DNA of 34,427 nucleotides from Eubacterium ramulus (GTDB lineage Bacteria; Bacillota; Clostridia; Lachnospirales; Lachnospiraceae), in contig NZ_JRFU01000129.1 of NCBI RefSeq assembly GCF_003122485.1, positions 1 through 34,427 on the forward strand, written 5' to 3'. The notes beneath the pieces are model-generated. The model saw nothing but the letters and a program-made list of their open reading frames with translations, made no database searches and had not been told where the DNA came from. The stretch's first letter is position 1; each line of letters begins with the position of its first letter. Both the position numbers and the translations under genes were made by a program. Below are positions 7,696 to 15,749 of this stretch, in pieces.

Positions 7696-7848
7696 ACAGG
7701 TATTATAATAGCAAATTCCCATAAATAAGTGTGCATAAAGTTCACAATTTTCCAATCCACTTTTTGTGCAGTTTGCCAATTACCTCTCAGTCACCTTCTC
7801 CAAATCACGCGGTAATACGCACAATTTCTATACATATTCCACATTTTT

Positions 7849-9711
7849 TTACTCAGCAGACATTTCCACTTCTTTTCCGTCAACGGTTATCACATCATCG
7901 GCTTTTGCCTCAAATAATGCTTCAAACTCACTGCGTCCGATTTTTTCTTTTTCCAGAAGAAGCTCTGCGCAGCGATACAATACATCCTCGTTCTCACGGA
8001 TCATCTGGCGTGCTTTATTGCTGCACTCGTCCAGAATACGTTTTACCTCGCTGTCGATTCTGGCAGCCACATTCTCGCTGTAACCGCGGGTGTGTCCCAG
8101 ATCTCTGCCGATAAATACTTCTTCGTCATCATCATAGCAGATCATTCCGACATCATCTGACATACCATATTTGGTAACCATCGCTTTTGCCATGGCAGTT
8201 GCCTGCTTGATATCCTGAGATGCGCCTGTGGTGACATCTTCAAAAATCAGTTCCTCTGCCACACGGCCACCGAAGTCCACGATGATCTCCTGCAGCATCT
8301 GTCCCTTTGTGCGGAACATTTCATCTTTTTCCGGAAGCGGCATGGTATAACCCGCTGCTCCTGCGCCCGTCGGAATGATAGACACGGTATAAACCGGTCC
8401 CACATCCGGCAGAAGGTGGAACAGAATCGCATGACCTGCTTCGTGGAACGCTGTGATCCGTTTCTCTTTTTCGGAAATAACACGGCTCTTCTTCTCTGCA
8501 CCGATACCAACTTTGATAAATGCGCGTTTGATATCATTCTGGCAGATGTACATCCGTTTGTCCTTTGCCGCGATGATAGCAGCCTCATTTAACAGGTTTT
8601 CCAGATCAGCTCCGGTAAATCCTGCGGTAGTCTGTGCGATCTGTTTGAGATCCACATCATCTGCCAGCGGTTTGTTTTTCGCATGTACATTCAGAATCTG
8701 CTCACGACCGCCCACATCCGGACGGCCAACATATACTTTACGGTCGAAACGTCCCGGACGGAGAAGCGCCGGATCCAGGATATCGACACGGTTTGTTGCT
8801 GCGATCACGATGATTCCTTCATTGACTCCGAAACCATCCATCTCAACCAGCATCTGGTTCAAGGTCTGCTCACGCTCGTCATGTCCACCGCCCATGCCGG
8901 TTCCACGACGGCGTCCCACTGCATCGATCTCATCGATAAATACGATACACGGTGCATGTCTTTTTGCCTCTGCGAACATATCACGGACACGGGAAGCACC
9001 GACACCGACAAACATTTCCACAAAATCAGAACCTGAGATAGAGAAGAACGGTACGCCCGCTTCTCCGGCTACTGCCTTTGCGATTAGAGTTTTACCGGTA
9101 CCCGGAGGTCCCACAAGAATGACACCTTTCGGGATACGTGCACCAAGTTTTGTATACTTGGCAGGATCTTTCAGGAAATCAACCATTCCTTCCAGTTCCT
9201 CTTTTTCCTCACTCAATCCGGCTACATCACTGAATTTGACATTGACATTTTCGCCCATGGTCATCTTCGCACGGCTCTTGCCAAAATTCATCATTTTGGA
9301 ATTGCTGCCGCCACCGGACTGTGCGGACATGCTCATAATAAAGAAGATCAGGACTCCCGCCATCAGCAATGTAGGAAGAAGCTGAATCCATACATTTTCT
9401 CCCGGTACATCCTTCAGCGTATAATCCTCAAAATTTGCTTTTTTGAGCATGCTTTCAATCTCTTTGACATCGGAAACGCTCATCTGTTCGCGGCTTCCGT
9501 CATTTAATACAATCGTCAGATTACCCGTCGGAACTTCTTCATTCTGACGGATCACAATGGATTTAACCTGATCACTGTCCAGTTCCTGCTGAAACTCTGT
9601 CATGGTGCAGGTATTTGTGTTCAGACCGTTACTGCCAAAGGCACGCCATACAAACACAATGATCAGGAAAATAAAGACATATATTCCAAGGCCTCTAAAA
9701 TTACGTTTCAA
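7849..9711 (-). CDS. ftsH: ATP-dependent membrane zinc protease FtsH
   Basis: FtsH is a hexameric membrane-anchored AAA+ protease that unfolds and degrades damaged membrane proteins and short-lived regulators. The 620 residues show a first membrane helix (about 8-24), an extracytoplasmic domain, a second helix (about 108-126), Walker A GPPGTGKT near 200, Walker B FIDEIDA near 257, the second-region-of-homology arginines (LLRPGRFDR) and the zinc site HEAGH near 421. The start is TTG, supported by GGAGGG nine bases upstream; the second codon onward ([13 protein letters not shown]) matches the usual N-terminus of the family. hpt lies 146 bp upstream without an obvious terminator, so it may be cotranscribed with tilS-hpt, as in other Firmicutes. 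Confidence 0.97.
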   Translation of the reverse strand: MKRNFRGLGIYVFIFLIIVFVWRAFGSNGLNTNTCTMTEFQQELDSDQVKSIVIRQNEEVPTGNLTIVLNDGSREQMSVSDVKEIESMLKKANFEDYTLKDVPGENVWIQLLPTLLMAGVLIFFIMSMSAQSGGGSNSKMMNFGKSRAKMTMGENVNVKFSDVAGLSEEKEELEGMVDFLKDPAKYTKLGARIPKGVILVGPPGTGKTLIAKAVAGEAGVPFFSISGSDFVEMFVGVGASRVRDMFAEAKRHAPCIVFIDEIDAVGRRRGTGMGGGHDEREQTLNQMLVEMDGFGVNEGIIVIAATNRVDILDPALLRPGRFDRKVYVGRPDVGGREQILNVHAKNKPLADDVDLKQIAQTTAGFTGADLENLLNEAAIIAAKDKRMYICQNDIKRAFIKVGIGAEKKSRVISEKEKRITAFHEAGHAILFHLLPDVGPVYTVSIIPTGAGAAGYTMPLPEKDEMFRTKGQMLQEIIVDFGGRVAEELIFEDVTTGASQDIKQATAMAKAMVTKYGMSDDVGMICYDDDEEVFIGRDLGHTRGYSENVAARIDSEVKRILDECSNKARQMIRENEDVLYRCAELLLEKEKIGRSEFEALFEAKADDVITVDGKEVEMSAE

Positions 9712-9734
9712 TTTTCAAAGCCCTCCTTTTTCAT
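9708..9734 (-). promoter_or_regulatory. Possible 8-codon upstream reading frame overlapping the ftsH start
   Basis: An ATG at 9734 opens an 8-codon frame (MKKEGFEN) whose TGA (9710-9708) overlaps the ftsH TTG (9711-9709). The frame runs through the ftsH Shine-Dalgarno. AAAGGA lies 14 bases before its ATG, which is far for a good site. It could couple ftsH translation to a leader peptide, or be chance. Confidence 0.2.
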
Positions 9735-9857
9735 ATTTCAAGAGTTATTCCTTTCCACTTTCAAAAGCGGGATTCTCATGTAAAACGGACATTCTCAATC
9801 CACTTTCACTGCCTGCTCATGAACGCAATCATTTTGCAACCAGCATTCGCACTGAGA

Positions 9858-10382
9858 TTAGTCGTTCTCTACCACGCCTACATACGGCAGGTTACGATAT
9901 TTCTGTGCATAATCCAGGCCATAGCCTACGACGAACTCATCCGGAATCTCATATCCGATATAATCAACCGGTACTTCTACCACACGACGGCTTGGTTTGC
10001 TCATCAGTGTGCAGAGACGTACGCTTTTTGCTCCACGGCTCTTTAAATTTTCTACCAGATAGCTTAAGGTACGACCGGAATCAATGATATCCTCCACGAT
10101 CAGTACATTTTCTCCTTCGATGGAATCATCCAGATCTTTGATGATACGCACGATGCCGGTAGACTCTGTTCCGTCACCATAGCTGGATACAGACATAAAA
10201 TCAATGAAAACCGGAACAGTGATGCGTTTTGCCAGCTCACACGCAAAGAAACTTGCACCTTTTAAAATGCAGATGATCTTTACCGGCTCACCGTTCATGT
10301 CAGCACTGATCTGTGCTCCCAGCTCTTTGATCTTGTTGTTTACTTCTTCTTCGGTAAACATAACACGAATCTTGTCACTCAT
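9858..10382 (-). CDS. hpt: Hypoxanthine(-guanine) phosphoribosyltransferase
   Basis: This purine-salvage enzyme joins hypoxanthine or guanine to PRPP to make IMP or GMP. It has 174 residues from the ATG at 10382. An in-frame ATG further upstream exists, but the spacing of GAGGAAAAGAG supports the shorter form. The PRPP-binding loop VLIVEDIIDSGRTL sits in the middle, the flexible loop region SSYGDGTES comes before it and the base-binding DYIGYEIPDEFVVGYGLDY comes near the C-terminus. The start lies inside the end of tilS (8-base overlap), so the two are translationally coupled. tilS-hpt-ftsH is a conserved Firmicutes order in which Hpt has been linked to ftsH control in other species. Confidence 0.95.
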   Translation of the reverse strand: MSDKIRVMFTEEEVNNKIKELGAQISADMNGEPVKIICILKGASFFACELAKRITVPVFIDFMSVSSYGDGTESTGIVRIIKDLDDSIEGENVLIVEDIIDSGRTLSYLVENLKSRGAKSVRLCTLMSKPSRRVVEVPVDYIGYEIPDEFVVGYGLDYAQKYRNLPYVGVVEND

Positions 10383-11862
10383 TTTTCTCTTTTCCTCCAT
10401 GTATACACACTTCAAAAATGTGCTTTGTCTTCTGTGTTACCTTGTATGCTTCACTGATGCGCTGACCGATCACCCACAAAATATGGCTTCCCTCTGCCAG
10501 CAGCAACAGCTGATCCCGTTCCTCTTTCGGAATCTTACTGTTGATCAGATAATCTTTCAGTTTCTTGTGGCCCCCCGCTGCCTGCACCTGCAGATAGTCT
10601 CCCGGACGGCGTGTTCTTATCTGAACAGTATCTTTGATTTTATCATAATCAAACCATTTCGTACATGTTTTTTCCGGAATTTGTTGAAAATTTCCATCAA
10701 ATTCCAGGATTTTTGTCGTAATATGTTCCCCGGATTCTAAAATACATTCCCCTGGAATCACAAGTTCATGTTCCCTTGTCTTTTTCTCTGCTTTATTTTT
10801 AGCACTTTGCTTTTTTCGATTGTTCCGATCTGTCTGGTCTGTTTGTTTTTTCTGTCCGAATTCCTTCTGCAACACAATCTGCTCATAATCCGCATACGCA
10901 CGGATTCCATAAGGCAGACATACGCTTTTACCTACCTGAGCGGTAAAAAGTGCCTGCACGGATTCCATGTGAGCTGCGGTCAGATCTTTTTTGCTGCCTG
11001 CCAGTTCGCCAAGCAGACGGTGGATCAGATTTTTCTGCAATACCGTTGGCATGGCTAATATGCCTTGTCTCTGCAAACGAATTTTTACAATTTTATTTTT
11101 TTCCCTTTCATATGTGATATACGCACTGCCTGCGTCCCACGCCGCTTCATCCAGATATTCACAGATTTCTTCCAGATAGCCCGCGGTGCGCACGATATGC
11201 GGCACAGCGGCAGTATTCACCTCACAAAGCTGCGGCAATACCTGACTGCGGATCCGGTTGCGGCTCATAGTCACATCCGCATTCGTGCTGTCCGTCCGAT
11301 ATTCCTGCCCGATCTGTTCCAGATACGCCTCAATCTCTGCCTTTGTCACGCAGAGCAGCGGACGGATCAGCGTCAGCTTCTGTTCCGGCAGTTCCCGCAC
11401 CGGAACAATGCCGCACAGTCCTCTGAGCCCCGTTCCGCGGCTCAGATGAAACAGTACCGTCTCGGCACAGTCATCACCATGGTGTGCCACTGCCAGACGG
11501 TTTGCACCGCATTTTCGGCAAGCCTCATAAAAACAGCGATAACGCAGCTCCCGCGCCGCTTCCTCCAGCGACTGATGCTGCGTTTTTGCCTGGTGGAGCG
11601 CATCCACCGAAAATGTGTGCAGCGGCACGTTCCAGTCTGCGCAAAGCTGCCTGACAAATGCCGCGTCTGCAAGACTTTCCGCGCCGCGGATGCCGTGCTC
11701 CACATGCACCGCTGTCAGGCGAAAATGCATGCATTTTCGCAGTTCGCACAGCAGATGCAGCAGGCAGACGGAGTCTGCGCCCCCGGATACCCCTACTGCC
11801 ACATGATCGTTTTCTTCTATCATATGATATTGTCTGATAAATATTTGTATTTTCTTTTGCAT
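10375..11862 (-). CDS. tilS: tRNA(Ile)-lysidine synthetase
   Basis: TilS attaches lysine to C34 of the CAU-anticodon tRNA-Ile, changing its reading from AUG to AUA and its charging from Met to Ile. With the ATG at 11862 the protein has 495 residues. The PP-loop ATP site SGGADS is at 26-31, the usual distance from the start, and GGAAGGAAG precedes this ATG. An ATG 18 codons upstream (11916) also has a GGGAG in front, but that stretch is part of a tandem repeat, so I reject it. The C-terminal substrate-binding domain (RRPGDYLQ...GGHKKLKDYLI) is present. A Lys/Gln/Asn-rich insert (about 345-385) is probably a flexible linker. It overlaps hpt. Confidence 0.95.
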   Translation of the reverse strand: MQKKIQIFIRQYHMIEENDHVAVGVSGGADSVCLLHLLCELRKCMHFRLTAVHVEHGIRGAESLADAAFVRQLCADWNVPLHTFSVDALHQAKTQHQSLEEAARELRYRCFYEACRKCGANRLAVAHHGDDCAETVLFHLSRGTGLRGLCGIVPVRELPEQKLTLIRPLLCVTKAEIEAYLEQIGQEYRTDSTNADVTMSRNRIRSQVLPQLCEVNTAAVPHIVRTAGYLEEICEYLDEAAWDAGSAYITYEREKNKIVKIRLQRQGILAMPTVLQKNLIHRLLGELAGSKKDLTAAHMESVQALFTAQVGKSVCLPYGIRAYADYEQIVLQKEFGQKKQTDQTDRNNRKKQSAKNKAEKKTREHELVIPGECILESGEHITTKILEFDGNFQQIPEKTCTKWFDYDKIKDTVQIRTRRPGDYLQVQAAGGHKKLKDYLINSKIPKEERDQLLLLAEGSHILWVIGQRISEAYKVTQKTKHIFEVCIHGGKEKNE

Positions 11863-11876
11863 CTTCTTCCTTCCGT

Positions 11877-11996
11877 CTATCGCTCCAGATTCCAGCTGTC
11901 GGTATCTTCTTCCCATCTACCGCTCCCAGATTCCAGCTGTCAGCATCTTTTTCGACCTATCGCTCCCAGATCCCGGCTGTCAGGATCGTCATGTCA
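11877..11996 (-). repeat. Three tandem 40-bp copies of the spoIIE 3' end
   Basis: The last 40 bp of spoIIE, ending in its stop codon (11957-11996), are repeated at exactly 40-bp steps at 11917-11956 and 11877-11916. Each copy keeps the core of ACAGCTGGAATCTGG plus GAGCG(A/G)TAG. The middle copy still encodes LTAGIWER followed by a stop. The outer copy has lost one base. The copies fill the whole spoIIE-tilS gap and supply the bases upstream of the tilS start. They arose by tandem duplication. Confidence 0.9.
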
Positions 11997-13792
11997 TCCC
12001 GCACACGACCACCGGTAAAAAGCAGCACCTGGTCTAATACCTCTCTGGCAAACTGCGCCGGATTGTTGGTTGTGACCGCGCGAATGATCTCCTGCATCGT
12101 CTGATTTGCATTCTCCACATGGAGATGTTCTAACACGCCATCCGTCACCATCACCACAAAATCACTGTTTTCCAGTTTCTGTGTGATCTTCGGCACTTTC
12201 TGTCCGGCAAACACCCCCACCGGCAGACTGCTCTGTTCCACCACGCGCACTTCGTCACCATGGCGGATAAACGTCACCGCCGCACCGATCTTGTAAAATT
12301 CTGCAATACCGCTGTCCAATTCCAGCCGCATCAGATCCACTGTGGAAAACAGATTATTTTCCCCGTGTGTCACCATGGCAGAATTCATCATGCGAAGGGC
12401 AGTATCCGGCAAAAATCCGGCTTCCATAAATTTCTCTATTAAATCTATCACCATTTCGCTCTCTTTACAAGCTGCATAACCGCTTCCCATGCCGTCGGAC
12501 ACACTCATAATACAGCTTCCGTTATCCAGCATCTGAAAAGAAAAATTATCCCCGGATACCTGCTCATCATCCCGGATGGCTTTTGCCACACCGTAATACG
12601 CCGTCAGACGGCAGCTTTCACAGAAAAGCAGCGACATGCTTTTTGCTCCCAGAAGCGCCTTACTGTCCTTCACCGGTTTAAAACTTCTGCCACTCACACT
12701 GCTGATTATTTTTGCCATTTCTTTCACAGATATACATTTTGTGCCACGGGTTTTTCCCTGAAAATAAATCTGCCACTTTCCATGACTGTTTTCCAGAATC
12801 CGAAGCTGCTCCACCGTGATCCCCCGCTCTTTCCACGCGTAACGCATGGTAGCTGCCAGTTTTCCCTCCCGTGCGGTCACGTCCTGTTCCTCATTGGCAC
12901 AGTCCTCCATAATGTACGCCATGGCATCCAGCTGCTGCGCGATCACATCCCGGTTTTCCTGCAGACGGTTGTACCACGCCATGTTCAGATGCGCCTTTTC
13001 AAACACAAGCATGATCTGTTCGATCATGTCATCCTTGTACGGGCAATACTGCTCCAGTTCCTGTGCACTCTCATTGACATCTGCCCCGCGTTGCAATGCC
13101 TGCAAAAAGCGGTACAGCACCTGATACATCGGTGTCGTATTTTCTTCCCAACAGATTGCACACTGATTGCAGGACGCACAGATTCTTCCGGTGACCTCCG
13201 TCTGCATCCGTCCAAGCTCCTCCGCGGTAAAATCTTCCTTATAGCGGTTCATCTGCCGAAACGTCTTCGATAATTTTTCAAAAGATTCCGCATACTCATT
13301 CAACCGCTGTCCGCCCGGGACGTACACCGGCAGTTCTCCTGCTGAACGTGGCTCCCACTCCGGAATCAGTGACAGCAGTTTTGTCACCACATAGATAAAT
13401 CCGCATACTAAGATTCCCTCACATATTCGGATAAAAACCGCCGACGTCCCCGGCAGTTTCATACTGCTCCATCCGATGCCAACAGCCACAGTGATCCCTG
13501 CTGTGAGGATCGCTGCCGGAACCGTCCTGCAATGTCCGCTGTACCATTCCACACCACGGATCAGCACCGTACTCAACAGCACGATCAGACCGTATTTGAC
13601 CAGCACCGTCACCGGTGCCAGAATGATCAGCCCTCCCATGGTGCACAAAAACAGCAGACTGCGGTTGACGCCACTTAAGAATCCAGTCATAAAAATCGCC
13701 GGAATCAGCGGGTAAACGCCTGCCAGTTCAAACTGGGACGATACTAGCGTGGCAATGCACAAAAGTAATTGTTTCAGATCGAATCGTTTCAT
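11957..13792 (-). CDS. spoIIE: Stage II sporulation protein E, PP2C-type phosphatase
   Basis: SpoIIE sits at the polar sporulation septum and dephosphorylates SpoIIAA, which frees SigmaF in the forespore. The 611 residues hold an N-terminal membrane region (about 7-143, roughly six helices), a regulatory middle part with several cysteines (CASCNQCAICW near 212-222) and a PP2C domain. The metal-binding SDGMGSGYAA is near 430 and VTDGVLEHL near 549. It is clearly shorter than the 827-residue, ten-helix B. subtilis protein. The ATG follows GGGAGGG. Lack of a close spoIIAA homologue here is normal. The 3' end is the source of the adjacent tandem repeat. It has its own promoter and follows a terminator. 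Confidence 0.95.
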   Translation of the reverse strand: MKRFDLKQLLLCIATLVSSQFELAGVYPLIPAIFMTGFLSGVNRSLLFLCTMGGLIILAPVTVLVKYGLIVLLSTVLIRGVEWYSGHCRTVPAAILTAGITVAVGIGWSSMKLPGTSAVFIRICEGILVCGFIYVVTKLLSLIPEWEPRSAGELPVYVPGGQRLNEYAESFEKLSKTFRQMNRYKEDFTAEELGRMQTEVTGRICASCNQCAICWEENTTPMYQVLYRFLQALQRGADVNESAQELEQYCPYKDDMIEQIMLVFEKAHLNMAWYNRLQENRDVIAQQLDAMAYIMEDCANEEQDVTAREGKLAATMRYAWKERGITVEQLRILENSHGKWQIYFQGKTRGTKCISVKEMAKIISSVSGRSFKPVKDSKALLGAKSMSLLFCESCRLTAYYGVAKAIRDDEQVSGDNFSFQMLDNGSCIMSVSDGMGSGYAACKESEMVIDLIEKFMEAGFLPDTALRMMNSAMVTHGENNLFSTVDLMRLELDSGIAEFYKIGAAVTFIRHGDEVRVVEQSSLPVGVFAGQKVPKITQKLENSDFVVMVTDGVLEHLHVENANQTMQEIIRAVTTNNPAQFAREVLDQVLLFTGGRVRDDMTILTAGIWER

Positions 13793-13901
13793 ATTTTTCC
13801 CTCCCTGATAATCAAGCAGATGTTCACCATCCGCTCATACTACCTGCTCATAACCCAATTTCAGCCATGCAGCTTATTTGGTTAAATCCGCTCAGGGAAT
13901 C

Positions 13902-13966
13902 ATTCTAGTCCGATCCTTATAAAATCTTTGTCAAACCCTTGTCCGGTTTTGCAAAAGTTTTCGGCA
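13902..13966 (-). promoter_or_regulatory. spoIIE promoter: 21-bp spacer and Spo0A-box-like site
   Basis: On the minus strand there is a -35 TTGACA (13929-13934), a 21-bp spacer and a -10 TAGAAT (13902-13907). SigmaA promoters normally have 17 bp. A 21- to 22-bp spacer is the known signature of the Spo0A-activated B. subtilis spoIIE and spoIIG promoters. A TGCCGAA site (13960-13966) that fits the 0A-box consensus TGNCGAA lies 25 bp upstream of the -35. Activation by Spo0A is inferred from these features. Confidence 0.65.
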
Positions 13967-14027
13967 AAATCTGTTCACGGAAAGGATTTTGAATCGAATC
14001 GAAGGGTTTGAACCTGTTTATGAAGTT

Positions 14028-14067
14028 AAAAAAACCATGAATCCTGAAATCACTCAAAATTCATGGT
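14028..14067 (-). terminator. Intrinsic terminator after divIC
   Basis: On the minus strand ACCATGAAT pairs with ATTCATGGT around a 16-base loop and runs into seven T. It begins 6 bp after the divIC stop and separates the yabP-yabQ-divIC unit from spoIIE. Confidence 0.85.
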
Positions 14068-14072
14068 CTTGC

Positions 14073-14372
14073 TTATTTCTCTTTGAAAACAATCTCATCC
14101 GGATAGGTCATACCCAGTTTTGATTTGGCAGTATCAATAATGTACTGTTCGGAACCGACGTAAGCTTCCTTCTGTTTCAGTTCTTCTGCCCGATCCTTCT
14201 CTGCCTGTAACTGTTCTTTCTTGGTCTTCTCTTCCTGTTTGTACCCTTCATTCACTCCGTATAAATGTATGATCTGTACGGACATGATCAAGGTCAGCAC
14301 AACTACCACGCAGGAAACGCAGATTTTACCTGTTCTATTCTGTTTTTTCTTTTTCTGCTTCATTTTACGCAT
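14073..14372 (-). CDS. divIC: Septum formation initiator, DivIC/FtsB family
   Basis: This small bitopic division protein bridges the FtsL/FtsQ-type complex at the septum. It has 99 residues: a very basic N-terminus (KQKKKKQNR), one membrane helix (about 19-40), then an extracytoplasmic coiled coil rich in Lys, Glu and Gln, and the family's C-terminal YIIDTAKSKLGMTYPDEIVFKE motif. I start at the ATG at 14372, which sits 11 bases after GAGGG; a GTG at 14384 is too close to that site. It follows yabQ after a 35-bp gap and is the last gene before a terminator. The yabP-yabQ-divIC order is conserved in spore formers. Confidence 0.92.
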   Translation of the reverse strand: MRKMKQKKKKQNRTGKICVSCVVVVLTLIMSVQIIHLYGVNEGYKQEEKTKKEQLQAEKDRAEELKQKEAYVGSEQYIIDTAKSKLGMTYPDEIVFKEK

Positions 14373-14407
14373 ACGACTTTTCACCCTCTGTTATTCATAT
14401 CCTGCGT

Positions 14408-14899
14408 CTACAGTTTACACAAACCCATTTTAACTGTTTTGTATAGTTTTTTCAATTGTTTTTTTACATATCTACTGCTTTTTTTACCTGTCCTGCAAGT
14501 GCGTTGGATACATTTACCCAAAGGCTTCAACAGAAACTGTAATATCTTCACAATGCCCATGATAACTGCCCGGATCACACGTAAAATCAGACGGAAAAAG
14601 AAACTTCCAAAACGCACCACAAACCGGCTGAGGCTCACGTTGTACAGGATCATGCCAAGCAGCACGCCCATGATCACAAACCAGCGTAGCTTTCCATCAT
14701 TTTTCTCATACATGAGCTGAAACAGCACAAAGGCACTGATCAGCCAGAAAAACATATCCTCCACAGCGATCCACACGGTTCCATGAGGAACCCCTCTGCG
14801 AAAGATCCGCAGCAGATCGTAACAGAAGATCAATGCCACGCCAAACGCCATTGCATGCAAAAACAGACTGCCCTGCTGCATGATCCCCGGACTTACCAT
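14408..14899 (-). CDS. yabQ: Spore cortex biosynthesis membrane protein YabQ
   Basis: YabQ is needed for cortex formation in B. subtilis and sits in the mother-cell membrane around the forespore. The 163 residues contain about five hydrophobic segments between residues 10 and 125 and a strongly basic tail (KKSSRYVKKQLKKLYKTVK). The family pattern near the N-terminus, FGVALIFCYDLLRIFRRG, is present. Its ATG directly follows the yabP TAG, and the upstream Shine-Dalgarno is weak, so translation is probably coupled to yabP. The molecular activity of YabQ is not known. Confidence 0.9.
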   Translation of the reverse strand: MVSPGIMQQGSLFLHAMAFGVALIFCYDLLRIFRRGVPHGTVWIAVEDMFFWLISAFVLFQLMYEKNDGKLRWFVIMGVLLGMILYNVSLSRFVVRFGSFFFRLILRVIRAVIMGIVKILQFLLKPLGKCIQRTCRTGKKSSRYVKKQLKKLYKTVKMGLCKL

Positions 14900-15187
14900 C
14901 TACTTGAACAGCCGCCCCAGAAGCGACTCCCCCTGTGATGCTTTTCCCTTGTTTACATCCGAATACTGAATGGAATCAATTTTTCCCGACAGATCCACCT
15001 CACCTTTTTCCAGCGTCAGACGGTTCACATGAAGGTCCATGCCCCTGATCATCAACATCCCCATTTCTGTCTCCAGTAAAATCTCATTTACATCAAAGGA
15101 TAAGATATCCGATATGCCATTCAACGCACAGGTTCCGCGGTTTGTCAGGATTATCTTGTGTTGTCTGGATGCCTGTCTCTCTTCCAT
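14900..15187 (-). CDS. yabP: Sporulation protein YabP
   Basis: YabP is a small mother-cell protein made with YabQ during spore formation; its homologue YqfC is also SigmaE-dependent. I place the start at the ATG at 15187 (95 residues), seven bases after GGGAGG; the open frame extends further upstream but without support. The beta-rich core with ILTNRGTCALNGISDILSFD, then GMLMIRGMDLHVNRLTLEKGEVDLSG, is the family signature. A SigmaE-like promoter lies just upstream and yabQ follows with no gap. The C-terminal ~25 residues are polar and end in LLGRLFK. Confidence 0.92.
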   Translation of the reverse strand: MEERQASRQHKIILTNRGTCALNGISDILSFDVNEILLETEMGMLMIRGMDLHVNRLTLEKGEVDLSGKIDSIQYSDVNKGKASQGESLLGRLFK

Positions 15188-15211
15188 AAAAAAACCTCCC
15201 TTACTGTTTCC

Positions 15212-15240
15212 AGTATATGGGAGGTCGTCTGTATTTATGA
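15212..15240 (-). promoter_or_regulatory. SigmaE-like promoter of yabP
   Basis: On the minus strand TCATAAA (15234-15240) and CATATACT (15212-15219) are separated by 14 bp. The SigmaE consensus is an ATA-centred -35 and CATACANT at -10 with about 14-bp spacing. In B. subtilis the yabP-yabQ pair is under SigmaE, which agrees. The site lies 25 bp before the yabP start. Confidence 0.5.
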
Positions 15241-15306
15241 CTGATACATGCATCCTTCCTGATGGTTTCTACAAATGCATTTACTTTCCACCATCGGGAA
15301 TTGTTT

Positions 15307-15546
15307 CTACAGGTATTTGAACATCTCTTTTGCTTCTTCCTTACGGGAAGTATCTGCTACCTGAAGCACCTGTGCACGTACGGATTTGTTTCCAAAGGCA
15401 ATTTCGATCACATCGCCCACTTTGACATCCAGAGAAGCCTTTGCCACACGACCGTTTACCATGACACGTCCTGCGTCGCAGGCTTCATTTGCCACGGTGC
15501 GGCGTTTGATCAGTCTGGATACTTTTAAATATTTGTCTAATCTCAT
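15307..15546 (-). CDS. rqcP: S4-domain ribosome quality-control factor RqcP (YabO/Hsp15-like)
   Basis: RqcP binds stalled 50S subunits with peptidyl-tRNA and helps RqcH add alanine tails. The start is the ATG at 15546 (79 residues) with GGAGCAG seven bases upstream. Nearly the whole protein is one S4 RNA-binding fold: MRLDKYLKVSRLIKRRTVAN, then AGRVMVNGRVAKASLDVKVGD and a short beta end. It lies between hup, with a terminator in between, and yabP, the usual location of yabO. The next gene starts 119 bp away and has its own SigmaE-like promoter. Confidence 0.92.
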   Translation of the reverse strand: MRLDKYLKVSRLIKRRTVANEACDAGRVMVNGRVAKASLDVKVGDVIEIAFGNKSVRAQVLQVADTSRKEEAKEMFKYL

Positions 15547-15606
15547 AATCTGCTCCAATTCGACTTGTTCAGACCAATGGTTTACTTCCATTTTTGATCT
15601 GATGAT

Positions 15607-15639
15607 AAAAGGGGGCATGTCCCATAACGGAATGCCCCC
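15607..15639 (-). terminator. Intrinsic terminator after hup
   Basis: On the minus strand a GC-rich stem GGGGGCAT / ATGCCCCC (15632-15639 and 15611-15618) with a 13-base loop is followed by TTTTATC. It lies 110 bp after the hup stop. A second AT-rich inverted repeat (AATAAAAACG / CGTTTTTATT) lies between hup and this hairpin. Confidence 0.75.
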
Positions 15640-15749
15640 AATGATCTGCTTTTTATCTGCAAAATTTTTACTTAATAAAAACGGTTCACATTCATTTCTG
15701 AATAAACATCGCTTTTTATTTCGTTTTTATTTGTACTTCGTCAGACGAA

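Noticed and set aside
8453-9385. 310-codon plus-strand frame inside ftsH
   Set aside because: It is the antisense shadow of a highly conserved gene. Its composition (Ser/Arg/Pro-rich) is that of a complement frame and it has no ribosome binding site.
11863-11916. Longer TilS start at 11916
   Set aside because: The 18 extra codons are made of the 40-bp tandem repeat. The PP-loop distance fits the start at 11862, which has its own GGAAGGAAG.
11065-12018. 317-codon plus-strand frame opposite tilS
   Set aside because: Antisense shadow of tilS and the repeat region, with Cys/His/Arg-rich content and no ribosome binding site.
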